Below are positions 28,385 to 39,377 of a DNA stretch of 64,000 bases, in pieces (position 1 is the stretch's first letter; the number at the start of each line of letters is the position of its first letter). Below the pieces are notes generated by a model, which was not told the DNA's origin, searched no databases, and was given only the letters and a program-made list of their open reading frames with translations. The stretch covers positions 496,001 to 560,000 of the forward strand of contig NZ_CP083951.1 in assembly GCF_006440675.2 (NCBI RefSeq). Direction: 5' to 3'. Both the position numbers and the translations under genes were made by a program. The stretch is from Mesorhizobium sp. B2-8-5. Lineage in GTDB: Bacteria > Pseudomonadota > Alphaproteobacteria > Rhizobiales > Rhizobiaceae.

Positions 28385-29209
28385 TTACTTCACAGCGCCA
28401 AAGGTGAGGCCGCGCACCAGCTGCTTCTGGCTGAACCAGCCCATGATCAGGATCGGCGCGATCGCCAGTGTCGAGGCCGCAGAAAGCTTTGCCCAGAACA
28501 GACCTTGCGGACTGGAGAAGGAACTGATGAAGGCCGTCAGCGGCGCGGCATTGGTGGTGGTGAGCCGGATGGTCCAGAACGCTTCGTTCCAGGCGAGGAT
28601 GATGTTCAAGAGCATGGTCGAGGCAATGCCCGGAACGGCCATCGGCGTCAGTACATAGATGATCTCGTTCCACAGCGAGGCGCCGTCCATGCGCGCGGCC
28701 TCGAGGATCTCGCCCGGGATCTCGCGGAAATAAGTGTAGAGCATCCACACCACGATCGGCAGGTTGATCAGCATCAGCATGACCATCAGGCCGATGCGGC
28801 TGTCGAGCAGGCCGGTGTCGCGGAAGATCAGGTAGATCGGGAACAGCACCGCGACGGCCGGCATCATCTTGGTGGACAGCATCCACATCAGGATGTCCTT
28901 GGTGCGCTTGGTCGGCGAGAAGGCCATCGACCATGCCGCAGGGACCGCGATCAGCAGCGCCAGGATGGTCGAGCCGACCGACAGCAGCACCGAATTGAAG
29001 AAGAACTTGAAATAGCCGCTCTGCTGCTGGACCTCCGAATAGCTCTCGAAGGTCCCGGATGGGATCAGGGCGAAGCCTTGGATCGCCTCCTGCTCGGACT
29101 TGAACGAGGTGATGATCGTATAAAGGATCGGAAAGAAGATCAGCAGGGCGACGATCCAGGCCGCGGCCGTGGCGATGGTCTTGTGCTGGGTGGTGACTGC
29201 GCGTGCCAT
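28385..29209 (-). CDS. smoG: Sorbitol/mannitol ABC transporter permease
   Basis: The 274-residue MalG-like permease begins [21 protein letters not shown] at the ATG at 29209. It has about six membrane helices and the EAA loop [18 protein letters not shown]. The longer open frame upstream of this ATG only overlaps smoF out of frame. It pairs with SmoF. Confidence 0.9.
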   Translation of the reverse strand: MARAVTTQHKTIATAAAWIVALLIFFPILYTIITSFKSEQEAIQGFALIPSGTFESYSEVQQQSGYFKFFFNSVLLSVGSTILALLIAVPAAWSMAFSPTKRTKDILMWMLSTKMMPAVAVLFPIYLIFRDTGLLDSRIGLMVMLMLINLPIVVWMLYTYFREIPGEILEAARMDGASLWNEIIYVLTPMAVPGIASTMLLNIILAWNEAFWTIRLTTTNAAPLTAFISSFSSPQGLFWAKLSAASTLAIAPILIMGWFSQKQLVRGLTFGAVK

Positions 29210-29220
29210 CTTGTCCTCCC

Positions 29221-30093
29221 TTACTTGTCGAGGTTCTTGCCGACGGCGCGCATGGCGAAGAAGGCAACGATGTTGGCGAGAATGACGGCGATCACGCCAC
29301 CGGCGGACGCCTGGCCGATTTTGAACTCCAGCAGCGCCTTCTGGTAGACGAGGAAGGGCAGGTTGGTGGAGGCATAGCCCGGGCCGCCATTGGTGGTGAC
29401 CAGGATCTCGGCGTAGATCGAGAGCAGGAAGATGGTCTGGATCAGGATGACGACGGTGATGGCCCGCGACATGTGCGGCAGCGTCAGATACCAGAAGCGG
29501 CTGAGGAAGCCGGCGCCGTCCATCTCGGCCGCCTCCTTCTGCTCGCCGTCGAGCGACTGCAGCGAGGTGAGCAGGATCAGCGTCGCGAAGGGCAACCACT
29601 GCCAGGCGACGATGATGATGACCGCCGTCAGCGGGTGCTGGCCGAACCAGTCGATCGGCTGGGCGCCGAAGAAGCGCGCAATGTCGGCGAAGACGCCGTA
29701 TTGCGGGTGCATGATCATGTTCTTCCAGACCAGTGCGGCCACCGGCGGCATGACGAAGAACGGCGAGATGACCAGGATGCGCACGATCCCCTGACCCCAG
29801 ATCGGCTGATCGAGCAGCAGCGCAAGAAGAATGCCGCCGATGATGGTGATCAGGAGGACCGCCACGACGATGGTCAGCGTGTTGAGAATGGCGGCGAAGA
29901 ACGCCGGATTGTCGTAGAACAGCCTGTAGTTGGAGAAACCGACAAAGCCGTCGCGGATCGGGTTCAGCGGATTGTATTGCAGGAACGAGAACCACAGCGT
30001 GAACGCGAGCGGCACGATCATCCAGATGAACAGCAGGATCACCGATGGCGCCATCATGAAACGCGCAAGCGAACGGGTTTGCTGAGTAGCCAT
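29221..30093 (-). CDS. smoF: Sorbitol/mannitol ABC transporter permease
   Basis: The 290-residue MalF-like permease has six membrane helices, an EAA loop around KEAAEMDGAGFLSRFWYLTLP and TTNGGPGYASTNL. The ATG at 30093 is preferred over an in-frame GTG at 30102 because GGGAGGG directly abuts that GTG but is well spaced for the ATG. It lies after the hairpin-containing spacer downstream of smoE. Confidence 0.9.
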   Translation of the reverse strand: MATQQTRSLARFMMAPSVILLFIWMIVPLAFTLWFSFLQYNPLNPIRDGFVGFSNYRLFYDNPAFFAAILNTLTIVVAVLLITIIGGILLALLLDQPIWGQGIVRILVISPFFVMPPVAALVWKNMIMHPQYGVFADIARFFGAQPIDWFGQHPLTAVIIIVAWQWLPFATLILLTSLQSLDGEQKEAAEMDGAGFLSRFWYLTLPHMSRAITVVILIQTIFLLSIYAEILVTTNGGPGYASTNLPFLVYQKALLEFKIGQASAGGVIAVILANIVAFFAMRAVGKNLDK

Positions 30094-30158
30094 GACGGTC
30101 ACCCTCCCAAGGTCAGCCGGATTTTCAGAGTTGTCCCAGAATTTTCCCGATTTTGAAG

Positions 30159-30192
30159 GGTGGCCGCCCGAACTGGGTTTCGGGCGGCCACC
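30159..30192 (-). promoter_or_regulatory. Intercistronic hairpin between smoE and smoF
   Basis: The arms GGTGGCCGCCCGAA and TTCGGGCGGCCACC form a perfect 14-bp stem with a six-base loop, 44 bp after the smoE stop. No T-run follows on the transcribed strand. It parallels the hairpin in the other transporter operon and likely raises the ratio of binding protein to permease. Confidence 0.65.
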
Positions 30193-30236
30193 TGCCGGTC
30201 ATGATGCGCGACCGGCGTTCGGCACCGGGAGGAGCC

Positions 30237-31547
<1,311 letters not shown>

Positions 31548-31589
31548 CAAATTCCTCCCATAAACCAAGTTGAGCATTTGCCTTGGCTT

Positions 31590-31603
31590 TGAGCAATTAC
31601 TCA
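31590..31603. promoter_or_regulatory. Candidate SorC-type operator upstream of smoE
   Basis: TGAGCAATTACTCA is an inverted repeat (TGAG-N6-CTCA). The related core AGCAATTGCT occurs upstream of the nearby SorC-type regulator gene. A partial copy (TTGAGCATTTG) lies 20 bp away. Control of the smo operon by that regulator is inferred. Confidence 0.55.
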
Positions 31604-31723
31604 CTCGGCATGAATTATGTCAACCCTGAATCTATGCTGCAACGCAGCAGAAATGACGTTACGTAACCCGATTCAGCGATGCGGCCGGTATCTTTGGAGG
31701 AGGAAGCTAAGGGGGCCGCCGGA

Positions 31724-32632
31724 TTACGGGCAGGCGATCTCGGCCAGGATCCAATCGCGGAAGGCGCGGATCTTCGGCACGTTGCGACGCGCCGTCGGAT
31801 AGACCAGCCAATAGGCATGGCCGTCGTCGCCGACCAGGTCGAAGGGCTGGACCAGGCGGCCGTCGGCGATCTCGTTCTTGAACAGGGCCCTGGTCAGGAT
31901 CGCTACGCCGTGGCCGGCCATGGCCGCGTTCGCCTCATAGGCCTGTGCGCCCATGCTGGAGCCGGGCCGTTTTGCGAGGTCGTGCCCGGTCACGCCGGCG
32001 GCCTCGAACCATTGCGCCCACCAGACGTCGCCGGGATCAAGGATCGGCAGGCGCAGCAGATCCGCCGGCTCGTTGACGCCGCCGATGCTCGCCGCGAGCT
32101 TCGGGCTCAGCATCGGGGTGAAATCGGCATCGAGCAGCTTGTGCGCCTCTAGGCCCGGCCACTTGCCGCCGCCCGAGCGGATGGCGAGATCGACATCCTC
32201 GCGCGCGAAATCGGTCAGGCGGCTCGACGTGTCGAGCCGCACGGCAAGTGCGGGATGGGCGAGCTGGAACGCGCCCAGATGCTGCGCCAGCCAGTTCGAG
32301 GCGAAGGTCAGCACGGTGGTGACGCAGAGCAGGCCGTCGGCGCCGCCGCGCGCCGCGGCATAGGCCTGGCCCAGGATGGCGAAGGCCTCGCTGACGGCGG
32401 GCGCCAGTCGCTGGCCGGGCTCGGTCAACTCGATCTGCCGTGGACGGCGCAGAAACAGCGGAGCGCCGATGCGCTCCTCGAGCAGCTTGATCTGGTAGCT
32501 CGCAGCCGCCTGGGTCATGCCCAGCTCCTGCGCGGCCTTGGTGAAGGACAGGTGCCTGGCCACCGCCTCGAACACCCGGATCGCCTGCAGCGGCGGCAGC
32601 GGCGCAAGCTGCGGAGAGCTGAGATCGGGCAT
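31724..32632 (-). CDS. LysR-family transcriptional regulator (GcvA-like)
   Basis: The 302-residue protein has an N-terminal HTH (LPPLQAIRVFEAVARHLSFTKAAQELGMTQAAASYQIK spans it) and an effector-binding domain with AIRSGGGKWPGLEAH, characteristic of the GcvA/AmpR branch. Its ATG at 32632 follows a perfect AGGAGG, which forms a small CATAAGG/CCTTATG palindrome with the start codon. It lies upstream of smoE on the same strand but separated by the smoE promoter. Its target is not evident. Confidence 0.88.
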   Translation of the reverse strand: MPDLSSPQLAPLPPLQAIRVFEAVARHLSFTKAAQELGMTQAAASYQIKLLEERIGAPLFLRRPRQIELTEPGQRLAPAVSEAFAILGQAYAAARGGADGLLCVTTVLTFASNWLAQHLGAFQLAHPALAVRLDTSSRLTDFAREDVDLAIRSGGGKWPGLEAHKLLDADFTPMLSPKLAASIGGVNEPADLLRLPILDPGDVWWAQWFEAAGVTGHDLAKRPGSSMGAQAYEANAAMAGHGVAILTRALFKNEIADGRLVQPFDLVGDDGHAYWLVYPTARRNVPKIRAFRDWILAEIACP

Positions 32633-32726
32633 AAGGCCTCCTTATGGGTCATGATCGAGGTTTAATTGGAAGCACGAACCGGCCAGACCGATATTTGGGG
32701 TCGACGATCAATCCAGTTCAAGCGCC

Positions 32727-32765
32727 AGAGCGCTTCGCCGTTTCACCGAAACGGCAAATCGCTCT
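32727..32765. repeat. Hairpin repeat AGAGCG...CGCTCT
   Basis: The outer ends AGAGCGCTT and AAATCGCTCT enclose a CCGTTTC/GAAACGG hairpin. It is directly followed by a GCAATTCC-family repeat. Confidence 0.65.
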
Positions 32766-32781
32766 AACCGTCTGATTTTAC

Positions 32782-32826
32782 GCAATTCCGGACGGAAAAC
32801 CGCTCACACTTTTCCTGGAATTGCTC
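32782..32826. repeat. GCAATTCC-family palindromic repeat, copy 3
   Basis: It begins GCAATTCCGGACGGAAAACCG and ends TTTTCCTGGAATTGC, in inverted orientation relative to copy 2. It ends 18 bp before the DUF1127 start codon and may overlap its promoter or leader. Confidence 0.75.
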
Positions 32827-32844
32827 AAGCGAAGGCTGACGATC

Positions 32845-33030
32845 ATGACCACGGTACAGGAAAAACTCATCTCCACCCCGGCACGCGGTTGGTTTTTCAC
32901 GCTCGTGCGGGAATTTGCAAGGTTTTCGGGCCGCAGGCGCAGCTATATCGATGTCAGGGAACTATCCGAGCATCTGCAGCGCGACATGGGTTTTCTCGAC
33001 GGCAACGATCCGCGCGGCCCCTCGCAATAG
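32845..33030 (+). CDS. Small DUF1127-domain protein
   Basis: The 61-residue product starts at ATG 32845 (MTTVQEKLISTP). It ends with an arginine-rich segment and LSEHLQRDMGFLDG, the hallmark of DUF1127 (YjiS-like) proteins. Small DUF1127 proteins in alphaproteobacteria have been linked to RNA maturation, phosphate or stress physiology. An in-frame TTG at 32821 lies inside the repeat and is less likely as start. It stands between two regulators and converges on the SorC-type gene. Confidence 0.75.
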   Translation: MTTVQEKLISTPARGWFFTLVREFARFSGRRRSYIDVRELSEHLQRDMGFLDGNDPRGPSQ

Positions 33031-33050
33031 CCGGCTCTTTTTATGGGCAA

Positions 33051-34007
33051 TCAGCCGTCAAGAAGGGCTTCGGCAGTCCGTTCGTCGGTGACGAGGCCGT
33101 TGACCAGCCGGCGGTTGACGGCGGCCAGGATGCCCGGCAGCTTGCGTTCGCCCATGGCCAGAGCAATGACCAGCGACCTTTCCCGCGACGGCAGCGCGGC
33201 GGAGGACACCCGGTCGTTGGTGATGCCCTCGATCATGCGACCCTCCCGGTCGTACACCCATCCAACGATTTCGGCGATGCCGCCGGCCTTCTGCAGCGCC
33301 TTCAACTCGCTTTCCGAAATGAAGCCGTCCTCGTAGAGGGGTGCCTTAGGCCCGAGGTCGCCGATGCCGACGAAGGTGACATCGGCCTCCGCCGCCAGCG
33401 CCAATGTAGGCTGGATCATCGGCTGGTTGAGCAGCATCTCGCGCTCTTCCGGCGAGGACGCAATGACCGGCAGCGGCATCGGGAAGGACCGTGCCTTAAC
33501 GCGGTCGGCCATGGTGAAGATGACGTTGTAGAAGGCGGCCGAGCCGTCGGGCGAGATGTTGCCGGTCAATGACACGACCTTGTGCTGCGGGCATTCCATC
33601 GGCGGCAGTTGCTCGATCGCCGCCTTCAGCGTTCGGCCAGTGCCGATCGCCATGACGATGGGGGCCTCCGAGCGCAGCCGGCGTTCGATCTCGGCCGCCG
33701 CCGCCTCGGCGATGCCGATCGTCGTCGAGTTCGAAGCCGGATCGCTCGGCACCACTTCGACGAGGTCGAGCGCGAAGCGCGACTTCAGCCGCGCGGCGAG
33801 GTCGAGGCAGTTGGCGATCGGGTGATCGACCCGCACCTTGATTAGGCCTTCCGACATGGCGAGCGATACCAGCCGCTGCGCCGTTTGCCTGGAAATGCCC
33901 AATTTGGCGGCGATCTGGTCCTGTGTATTGCCGGCAACATAATAGAGCCAGCCGGCGCGCGCGGCGTCGTCCAACCTTGTGCTGCCGGTGTCCTGTCGCG
34001 AATTCAC
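33051..34007 (-). CDS. SorC/DeoR-family sugar-binding transcriptional regulator
   Basis: The 318-residue protein has an N-terminal HTH (NTQDQIAAKLGISRQTAQRL) and the SorC-type sugar-phosphate-binding domain (MAIGTGRTLKAAIEQLP, VVSLTGN, FVGIGDLGPKAP). The start is placed at GTG 34007 because GGGAGGCAGGAC lies just upstream; a TTG at 34022 would extend it by five residues. Such regulators respond to phosphorylated polyols or sugars. Its nearness to the smo operon and shared palindromic sites suggest that it regulates it. Confidence 0.88.
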   Translation of the reverse strand: MNSRQDTGSTRLDDAARAGWLYYVAGNTQDQIAAKLGISRQTAQRLVSLAMSEGLIKVRVDHPIANCLDLAARLKSRFALDLVEVVPSDPASNSTTIGIAEAAAAEIERRLRSEAPIVMAIGTGRTLKAAIEQLPPMECPQHKVVSLTGNISPDGSAAFYNVIFTMADRVKARSFPMPLPVIASSPEEREMLLNQPMIQPTLALAAEADVTFVGIGDLGPKAPLYEDGFISESELKALQKAGGIAEIVGWVYDREGRMIEGITNDRVSSAALPSRERSLVIALAMGERKLPGILAAVNRRLVNGLVTDERTAEALLDG

Positions 34008-34092
34008 GTCCTGCCTCCCCAACCCCGTGCAACGTTCAAGCGGGCGCCATAGCTTACAGCGAATGCAGCGGCGCGCAATTGTCTATCGAAAG

Positions 34093-34102
34093 AGCAATTG
34101 CT
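34093..34102. promoter_or_regulatory. AGCAATTGCT palindrome between SorC-type and HAD genes
   Basis: This perfect 10-bp palindrome lies in the divergent promoter region of the SorC-type regulator and the HAD hydrolase. It shares its core with the inverted repeat upstream of smoE, consistent with autoregulation. Confidence 0.5.
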
Positions 34103-34218
34103 TGGTAATTTTGACTCTGGGAAGGCGGCCGCTTCGCCCCTGTCCGGGCCATTTGCCATGGGGACGGTTTATCTCTACCGGGAAACGCTTTAAGGGATCG
34201 GAAAAGGAGCCTCGCGTG

Positions 34219-34848
34219 ATGCCGAAAGCGGTTTTCTGGGACATGGACGGAACGCTGGTCGACAGCGAGCCGCTGCATGCGGCTGCCCTTGCGGCCGCGC
34301 TGCGCAGCGTCGGGATTGCGCCGCCGACCAACCTGCATGAGCGCGTGCTGGGGATCGCGGCGTGGCCGGTCTACGAGATGCTGCGCGACGAGTTCGGCCT
34401 CGCTCTGCCCTTCGACGACTGGATCGGGCGCAAATACGACCATTATCTGCCGATGGCCGAAACGCTGAAGCCACGGCCCGGCGCGATCGAGGTGTTCAAC
34501 GAATTGCGGGCGCTCGGCGTCGAGCAGGCGGTGGTGTCCAATTCCGACCGGCTGATCGTCGATGCCAATCTGCGCGCCGTCGGCCTCACCTATCCGGGCA
34601 TGATGACGGTCAGCCGCAACGACGTGATCGACGGCAAGCCGCTGCCCGAACCATTCCTGCGCGCCGCCTATCTCGCCGGCGTCGATCCGGCGGATGCTTT
34701 TGCCATCGACGACAGCCTGACCGGCGCCATGGCCGGACTGGCGGCGGGCATGAAGACGATCTTCTGGCCGGAAGCGCCGATGGAGGGTCCGGCCGGCGCC
34801 ATCGTCATCAACAGCGCCGAGGAATTGCGCCGAGAACTCGGACTCTGA
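34219..34848 (+). CDS. HAD-superfamily hydrolase (sugar-phosphatase type)
   Basis: The 209-residue HAD protein has motif I FWDMDGTLVDSEP, motif II VVSNSD, the lysine in DGKPLPEPFL and motif IV AIDDSLTGAMAG. The ATG at 34219 follows AAGGAGCCTCGCGTG. It is divergent from the SorC-type regulator and may dephosphorylate a polyol-derived intermediate; no specific substrate can be named. Confidence 0.85.
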   Translation: MPKAVFWDMDGTLVDSEPLHAAALAAALRSVGIAPPTNLHERVLGIAAWPVYEMLRDEFGLALPFDDWIGRKYDHYLPMAETLKPRPGAIEVFNELRALGVEQAVVSNSDRLIVDANLRAVGLTYPGMMTVSRNDVIDGKPLPEPFLRAAYLAGVDPADAFAIDDSLTGAMAGLAAGMKTIFWPEAPMEGPAGAIVINSAEELRRELGL

Positions 34849-34870
34849 ACGACCGCCAAGGTGGGCGCCG

Positions 34871-34919
34871 CCCTCATCCGGTCCTTCGGACCACCTTTTG
34901 CCCGTGAACGGGGAGAAGG
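34871..34919. repeat. Dispersed palindromic repeat in convergent spacer
   Basis: It contains the hairpin GGTCCTTCGGACC (34880-34892) and CCCGTGAACGGGG, a combination familiar from rhizobial intergenic repeats. Lying between convergent genes, it may also act as a terminator. Confidence 0.6.
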
Positions 34920-34927
34920 AAAAAGCT

Positions 34928-35695
34928 TCAATTCCGGTAGACCGGCTCTTCCTCGTCGAGGATCGCTTTCAGCTCGGCCAGATGGCGCTCGGCCTGGCCG
35001 GGATAATCGTCCATCTCGCGCGCGGTCTTCTCGGCGATCTCGTCGGAGAGCGTGCGCAGCGGCCGGCCGGTCCACAACGCCTTGATGTAGGTCTCGGCGG
35101 CGCGCTCGAAATAGAACATGCGGTTGAAGGCATCGGCGACGTTGTCGCCGATGACCATGACGCCGTGATTGCCCATGACCATCACCTTGACCTTGGGGTC
35201 GGTGAGAAGCTGCGAGCAGCGCTCGCCCTCTTCCTCGAAGGCCAAGCCGCCATAATTGGCATCGACGACATGGCGGTTGAAGAACATGGCCGAGTTCTGA
35301 TCGACCGGCGGCAGCGTCGAATCGGCAAGCGAGGCAAGCACCGTGGCATGGATCGAATGGACATGCATGGCGCAGCGCGCATGCGGGACGTTGCGATGGA
35401 TGGCGCCATGCAGGCCCCAGGCGGTCGGGTCCGGCGCGTTGGGGCCGGACAGCGTTTCGGGATCGTTGGCGTCGATCAGCAGCAGGTCGCTCGCCTTGAT
35501 GCGCGAGAAATGCACCTGGTTCGGGTTCATCAGGAATTTGGTGCCGTCGTCGTTGACGGACAGCGAGAAGTGGTTGGCCACCGCCTCGTGCATGTTGAGC
35601 CTGGCGGTCCAGCGGAAGGCGGCGGCGAGATCGACCCGCTCCTCGTAATAGGGCAGGTTGCTCAGCGGTTCCTTGTGCAGGTGGGCAAGGCTCAT
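34928..35695 (-). CDS. Class II aldolase/adducin family protein
   Basis: The 255-residue protein has the class II aldolase fold, with zinc ligands in HVHSIHATV and a third histidine in MVMGNHGVMVIG, plus the N-terminal NHFSLSV. Such proteins act as sugar-phosphate aldolases or as decarboxylases and demethylases; the substrate here is unknown. The ATG at 35695 (MSLAHLHKEP) follows an AGGAGGATTTTCG stretch. It is the last gene after ureG on the same strand, 74 bp away, but is not a known urease component. Confidence 0.85.
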   Translation of the reverse strand: MSLAHLHKEPLSNLPYYEERVDLAAAFRWTARLNMHEAVANHFSLSVNDDGTKFLMNPNQVHFSRIKASDLLLIDANDPETLSGPNAPDPTAWGLHGAIHRNVPHARCAMHVHSIHATVLASLADSTLPPVDQNSAMFFNRHVVDANYGGLAFEEEGERCSQLLTDPKVKVMVMGNHGVMVIGDNVADAFNRMFYFERAAETYIKALWTGRPLRTLSDEIAEKTAREMDDYPGQAERHLAELKAILDEEEPVYRN

Positions 35696-35769
35696 CGAAA
35701 ATCCTCCTGTTTGGGTGAGAATGCCGTGCGAAGCCGCTGCCAGCAACCGCAAACTGGTAGGTCAGTGGC

Positions 35770-36398
<629 letters not shown>

Positions 36399-36402
<4 letters not shown>

Positions 36403-36839
36403 GCCGGAAACTCCGTGATGGCAAGGATTGCGAAGCCCAGCCCGATCAACAGGCAGAGCGGCGAATAGAGGCTTTGGTCGAGCCGCGCGAAAGGCTGTTC
36501 GGGCGCAAGCCGGCGCCACCAGGGCGTGAAGCCCGCAATGCCGCGTCCGAGGAAGACAAGGCCGATCATCAACGCCGTGGCCGCAAGGCCTTCCCGTGGA
36601 AAGGGCGTGGCGAACACACCAGCGAGCGCCAGCGGCCATAGCGTCGCGAGCGCCAGGCAAGCGGCGACCGCGAGGCTTGCGAAGGTCGAGGGCATCTCGT
36701 CGACGCCACGGAAGCCGACGACGGCGCGCGCGCAGGAGGCCTGGTCCGTGCCTGGCCAGATGCCGCCTATGCCCCAATAGACATGCAGCGTGGTGATCAG
36801 GAGCAGGACGAAGGAGAGGATCACGGCAAGCACGATCAT
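36399..36839 (-). CDS. DUF3995 four-helix membrane protein in the urease operon
   Basis: The 146-residue protein has about four membrane helices and resembles DUF3995 proteins ([14 protein letters not shown] near the N-terminus, [15 protein letters not shown] in the middle). Its start overlaps the ureF stop and its stop overlaps the ureG start, so it is embedded in a translationally coupled operon. That implies a urease-related or neutral passenger role, possibly in membrane transport; no activity is known. Confidence 0.75.
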
Positions 36840-37507
36840 GAGCGGAACAGCCTGGAGTATTGGGTCTCATGCTGCATCGCCATGATGTCGGACATGAAGG
36901 CCGCGCCGCCCAGATCGTCAAGCGTCGAGGCAGCCGCGTGGGCGGCCGTGTCTATGGCCGAGGTTTCAAAGCCGGCTAACAACGTGACGGCGTCGACCTG
37001 ACCGACGACACCCAGCCTGATCGCAGCCTGCACGAGATTGGAGAAAAAAGCTTGCAGGAAGGCAGACAGCGCCTGCGCGAGGTCGATGCCGCCGCTGCCG
37101 GCAACAGCACCGACTGCAACGCAATAGGGGCAGTCGGCCGGCAGACGTCCCAACACCGGAGGCGACCAGGCGGCCGCCGCCTGGAGAAAGGCCGCGCCCT
37201 GCAGCATGGTTTCCATGTGCCGCTCCTGCGACCCGGCAAGCGCTTCGGCCAACGCGGCAACCTCACTCAGATCGCCACCGTCGCGCGCACGGCGCCAGCT
37301 TTCGGCGAACAGCACGGCGTCGTTCCAGCCGGAGCCCAACTCGACCAGCGTCTCCAGCCAGCCGGCGAGATCTTTCCGATCGGCGATCAGCCCATCATGC
37401 ACGGCGCGCTCGAGCCCGTGGCTGTAAGAGAAGCCGCCGACCGGAAAAGACGGCGACAGCCAGGCCATCAGCCGCAGCAGCGCGACGCTGGAAAGCCGCT
37501 CAGTCAT
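36836..37507 (-). CDS. ureF: Urease accessory protein UreF
   Basis: The 223-residue protein has the UreF landmarks [32 protein letters not shown] and SRLFRS at the C-terminus. UreF bridges UreD and UreG on apo-urease and gates nickel delivery. The ATG at 37507 gives [11 protein letters not shown] and overlaps ureE by eight bases; an upstream in-frame start would read through the histidine-tail codons of ureE and is rejected. Confidence 0.94.
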   Translation of the reverse strand: MTERLSSVALLRLMAWLSPSFPVGGFSYSHGLERAVHDGLIADRKDLAGWLETLVELGSGWNDAVLFAESWRRARDGGDLSEVAALAEALAGSQERHMETMLQGAAFLQAAAAWSPPVLGRLPADCPYCVAVGAVAGSGGIDLAQALSAFLQAFFSNLVQAAIRLGVVGQVDAVTLLAGFETSAIDTAAHAAASTLDDLGGAAFMSDIMAMQHETQYSRLFRS

Positions 37508-38060
37508 GATGATGGTGGTGGCCGTGGTGGTCGTGATCGTGATGATCATGATCATGGTGATCATGATCATGCGAATGGCCGTGGTCGTGCCCATGCCCGG
37601 AATAGGCGCCACGGACCGGGCTGAACGGCTGCGAAACCTCGTTCACCGTGGCGCCGAGGCCTTCGAGCATCGCCTTGATGACATGATCGCGCAGGATGAG
37701 GATGCGGTCCGCCTCGATCGCCGCGGCAAGGTGACGGTTGCCGATGTGCCAGGCGAGCTCGGCGAGATGAACCGGGTCGCGGGCGCGGATGTCGTAGACT
37801 TCCTCGGATGCTGCGACGATCTCGAGTTGGCGGCCGTCCTCCAGCACCAGCCGGTCGCCATTGTTCAGCGCCACCGGCTCCGGCAGGTCGACCAGCACCT
37901 TGTCGCCGCCGGCGGTTTCAACGGCGCGGCGGCGCAGGTGCCGCTCGTCATGCGGCAGCACGGCCTTGTCATAGGGCGCCGCCGAGCCAGCCTCGCCGGC
38001 TGGCAACACCGAGACGGCGCGCGGGAATTTGGTGAAATCGGTGGTGATGTTGAGCTTCAT
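37500..38060 (-). CDS. ureE: Urease nickel metallochaperone UreE with long His/Asp tail
   Basis: The 186-residue protein has the UreE N-terminal peptide-binding and C-terminal metal-binding domains ([27 protein letters not shown]). About 30 terminal residues are nearly all His, Asp and Gly. Such tails bind several nickel ions for storage or delivery. The gene overlaps both GST (ATGA) and ureF. The tail is encoded by tandem CATGAT/GTGGTC-like codons, a low-complexity tract that can expand or shrink. Confidence 0.95.
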   Translation of the reverse strand: MKLNITTDFTKFPRAVSVLPAGEAGSAAPYDKAVLPHDERHLRRRAVETAGGDKVLVDLPEPVALNNGDRLVLEDGRQLEIVAASEEVYDIRARDPVHLAELAWHIGNRHLAAAIEADRILILRDHVIKAMLEGLGATVNEVSQPFSPVRGAYSGHGHDHGHSHDHDHHDHDHHDHDHHGHHHHHD

Positions 38061-38662
38061 TTCATGGCTCCGCCATTAGCTTGGGCACGGGCACGAGCGG
38101 GTCGCGACAGCACACGGTCGAAATAGGCATTCACCCGTTCGGAGTCGATCGGGAAGCGGCCTGCGCGGGCCCAGCCGCCCATGTCGCCGAGCAGGACATC
38201 GACAGCGGAGAACCGGTCGCCCAGCGCAAAGGGCTTGTCGCCAAGCCACCGTTCCAGCGCCTTTATTTCGGATGCGAAATCATAGGCCGTGGCCGGGCCG
38301 ACATCGACCCGCACATCCCTGGGCAGCAGGAAGCGGTGGCGCAGCTTGTTCCACAGCGGCGCTTCCAATTCGCTCTGGGCGAAATGCATCCAGGAATCCA
38401 TCTCGGCGCGGCCGGCGAGACCGGGGTTGGCGCCCATCCCCTTATCGGCGTGCTTGTCGGCCAGGTAGACGCAGATCGCCGCCGAATCCGTGACCTTGAG
38501 GTCGCCATCGATCAGGATCGGCACCTTGCCGGAAGGGTTGAGCGCATAGGCCTCCGGCGAGCGCAGCTTCACCTCGACGAACTCGTAGGGCTGCCCGAGC
38601 TCCTCGAGCATCCAAAGCACCCGGCTGACACGGGAGCCACGCGATCCGACGGCCTTGTACAT
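38057..38662 (-). CDS. Glutathione S-transferase family protein
   Basis: The 201-residue protein has the GST thioredoxin-like N-terminal domain ([45 protein letters not shown]) and an all-helical C-terminal domain. The ATG at 38662 (MYKAVGSRG) is favoured over an upstream TTG. Its stop overlaps the ureE start, so it is co-translated with urease accessory genes. A direct role in nickel or urease maturation is not known. Confidence 0.85.
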   Translation of the reverse strand: MYKAVGSRGSRVSRVLWMLEELGQPYEFVEVKLRSPEAYALNPSGKVPILIDGDLKVTDSAAICVYLADKHADKGMGANPGLAGRAEMDSWMHFAQSELEAPLWNKLRHRFLLPRDVRVDVGPATAYDFASEIKALERWLGDKPFALGDRFSAVDVLLGDMGGWARAGRFPIDSERVNAYFDRVLSRPARARAQANGGAMK

Positions 38663-38721
38663 GGTTGAACTCTTGCCTTTCCCCAAATCCTAGACCAACG
38701 CAGGCATCGGCCCAACGCCAC

Positions 38722-39315
38722 TTATACGATGGTGTCGAAGAGCCGCAGGATGAATGAGACCTGATAGATCAGCGCGGCCGCGACGAAGGCGATGTGGAAG
38801 CGGCGGTCGCGCACCAGGATCGCGACGATGCAGAGCGCGACGAAGACCGGCGTTCGGATCAAATATTCGTTGCCGAAGCGGGCAAAATGCTCCGGACCTT
38901 TGAGCAGCGTGTCGACGACATCGAGGATATAGGTTGCGCCAAGCAGGCCGAAGAACCAGGCGCGGCGCGAGTAGAAATAGTCCTCGTAGGAGGTGTAGTC
39001 GAGCATCGAATCCGGGAATAGCAGCGCGCACAGCAGGAACAGCGTGATGGCGTAGAAGATGATGAAAAGATATTTGCCGAAGGTCCAGTTCTCGATGGCG
39101 TAGAGGCCGAACTCCCACCACCAGAAATGCACCAGCATCAACAGCACCGAGCCGACCCAGGCGAGATGCACCGCGTAGAGCCGGTACTGACCGGGGTGCT
39201 GGACGATGCGGGCCGTTCCCGAAAGCAACCGCGTGACGCCGAGGCCGATCACCATGCCCATGACGATGCGGATATGCGGGAAGATGTCGTGGGGAGAGGC
39301 GATTTCGGTGGGCAT
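38722..39315 (-). CDS. Six-helix membrane protein of unknown function
   Basis: The 197-residue product contains about six hydrophobic segments and a soluble loop rich in Tyr and Asp (DYTSYEDYFYSRRAW). I do not recognise a family. It lies between DUF29 and GST genes in the ureC-ureE interval on the same strand. A role in ammonia, urea or nickel transport would be speculation. Confidence 0.65.
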   Translation of the reverse strand: MPTEIASPHDIFPHIRIVMGMVIGLGVTRLLSGTARIVQHPGQYRLYAVHLAWVGSVLLMLVHFWWWEFGLYAIENWTFGKYLFIIFYAITLFLLCALLFPDSMLDYTSYEDYFYSRRAWFFGLLGATYILDVVDTLLKGPEHFARFGNEYLIRTPVFVALCIVAILVRDRRFHIAFVAAALIYQVSFILRLFDTIV

Positions 39316-39377
39316 GGCCTACTGACAGCGCTCTCGATGTTGGGAGGCCAGCCAACAGGCCAATGCAAAGTGATGTT

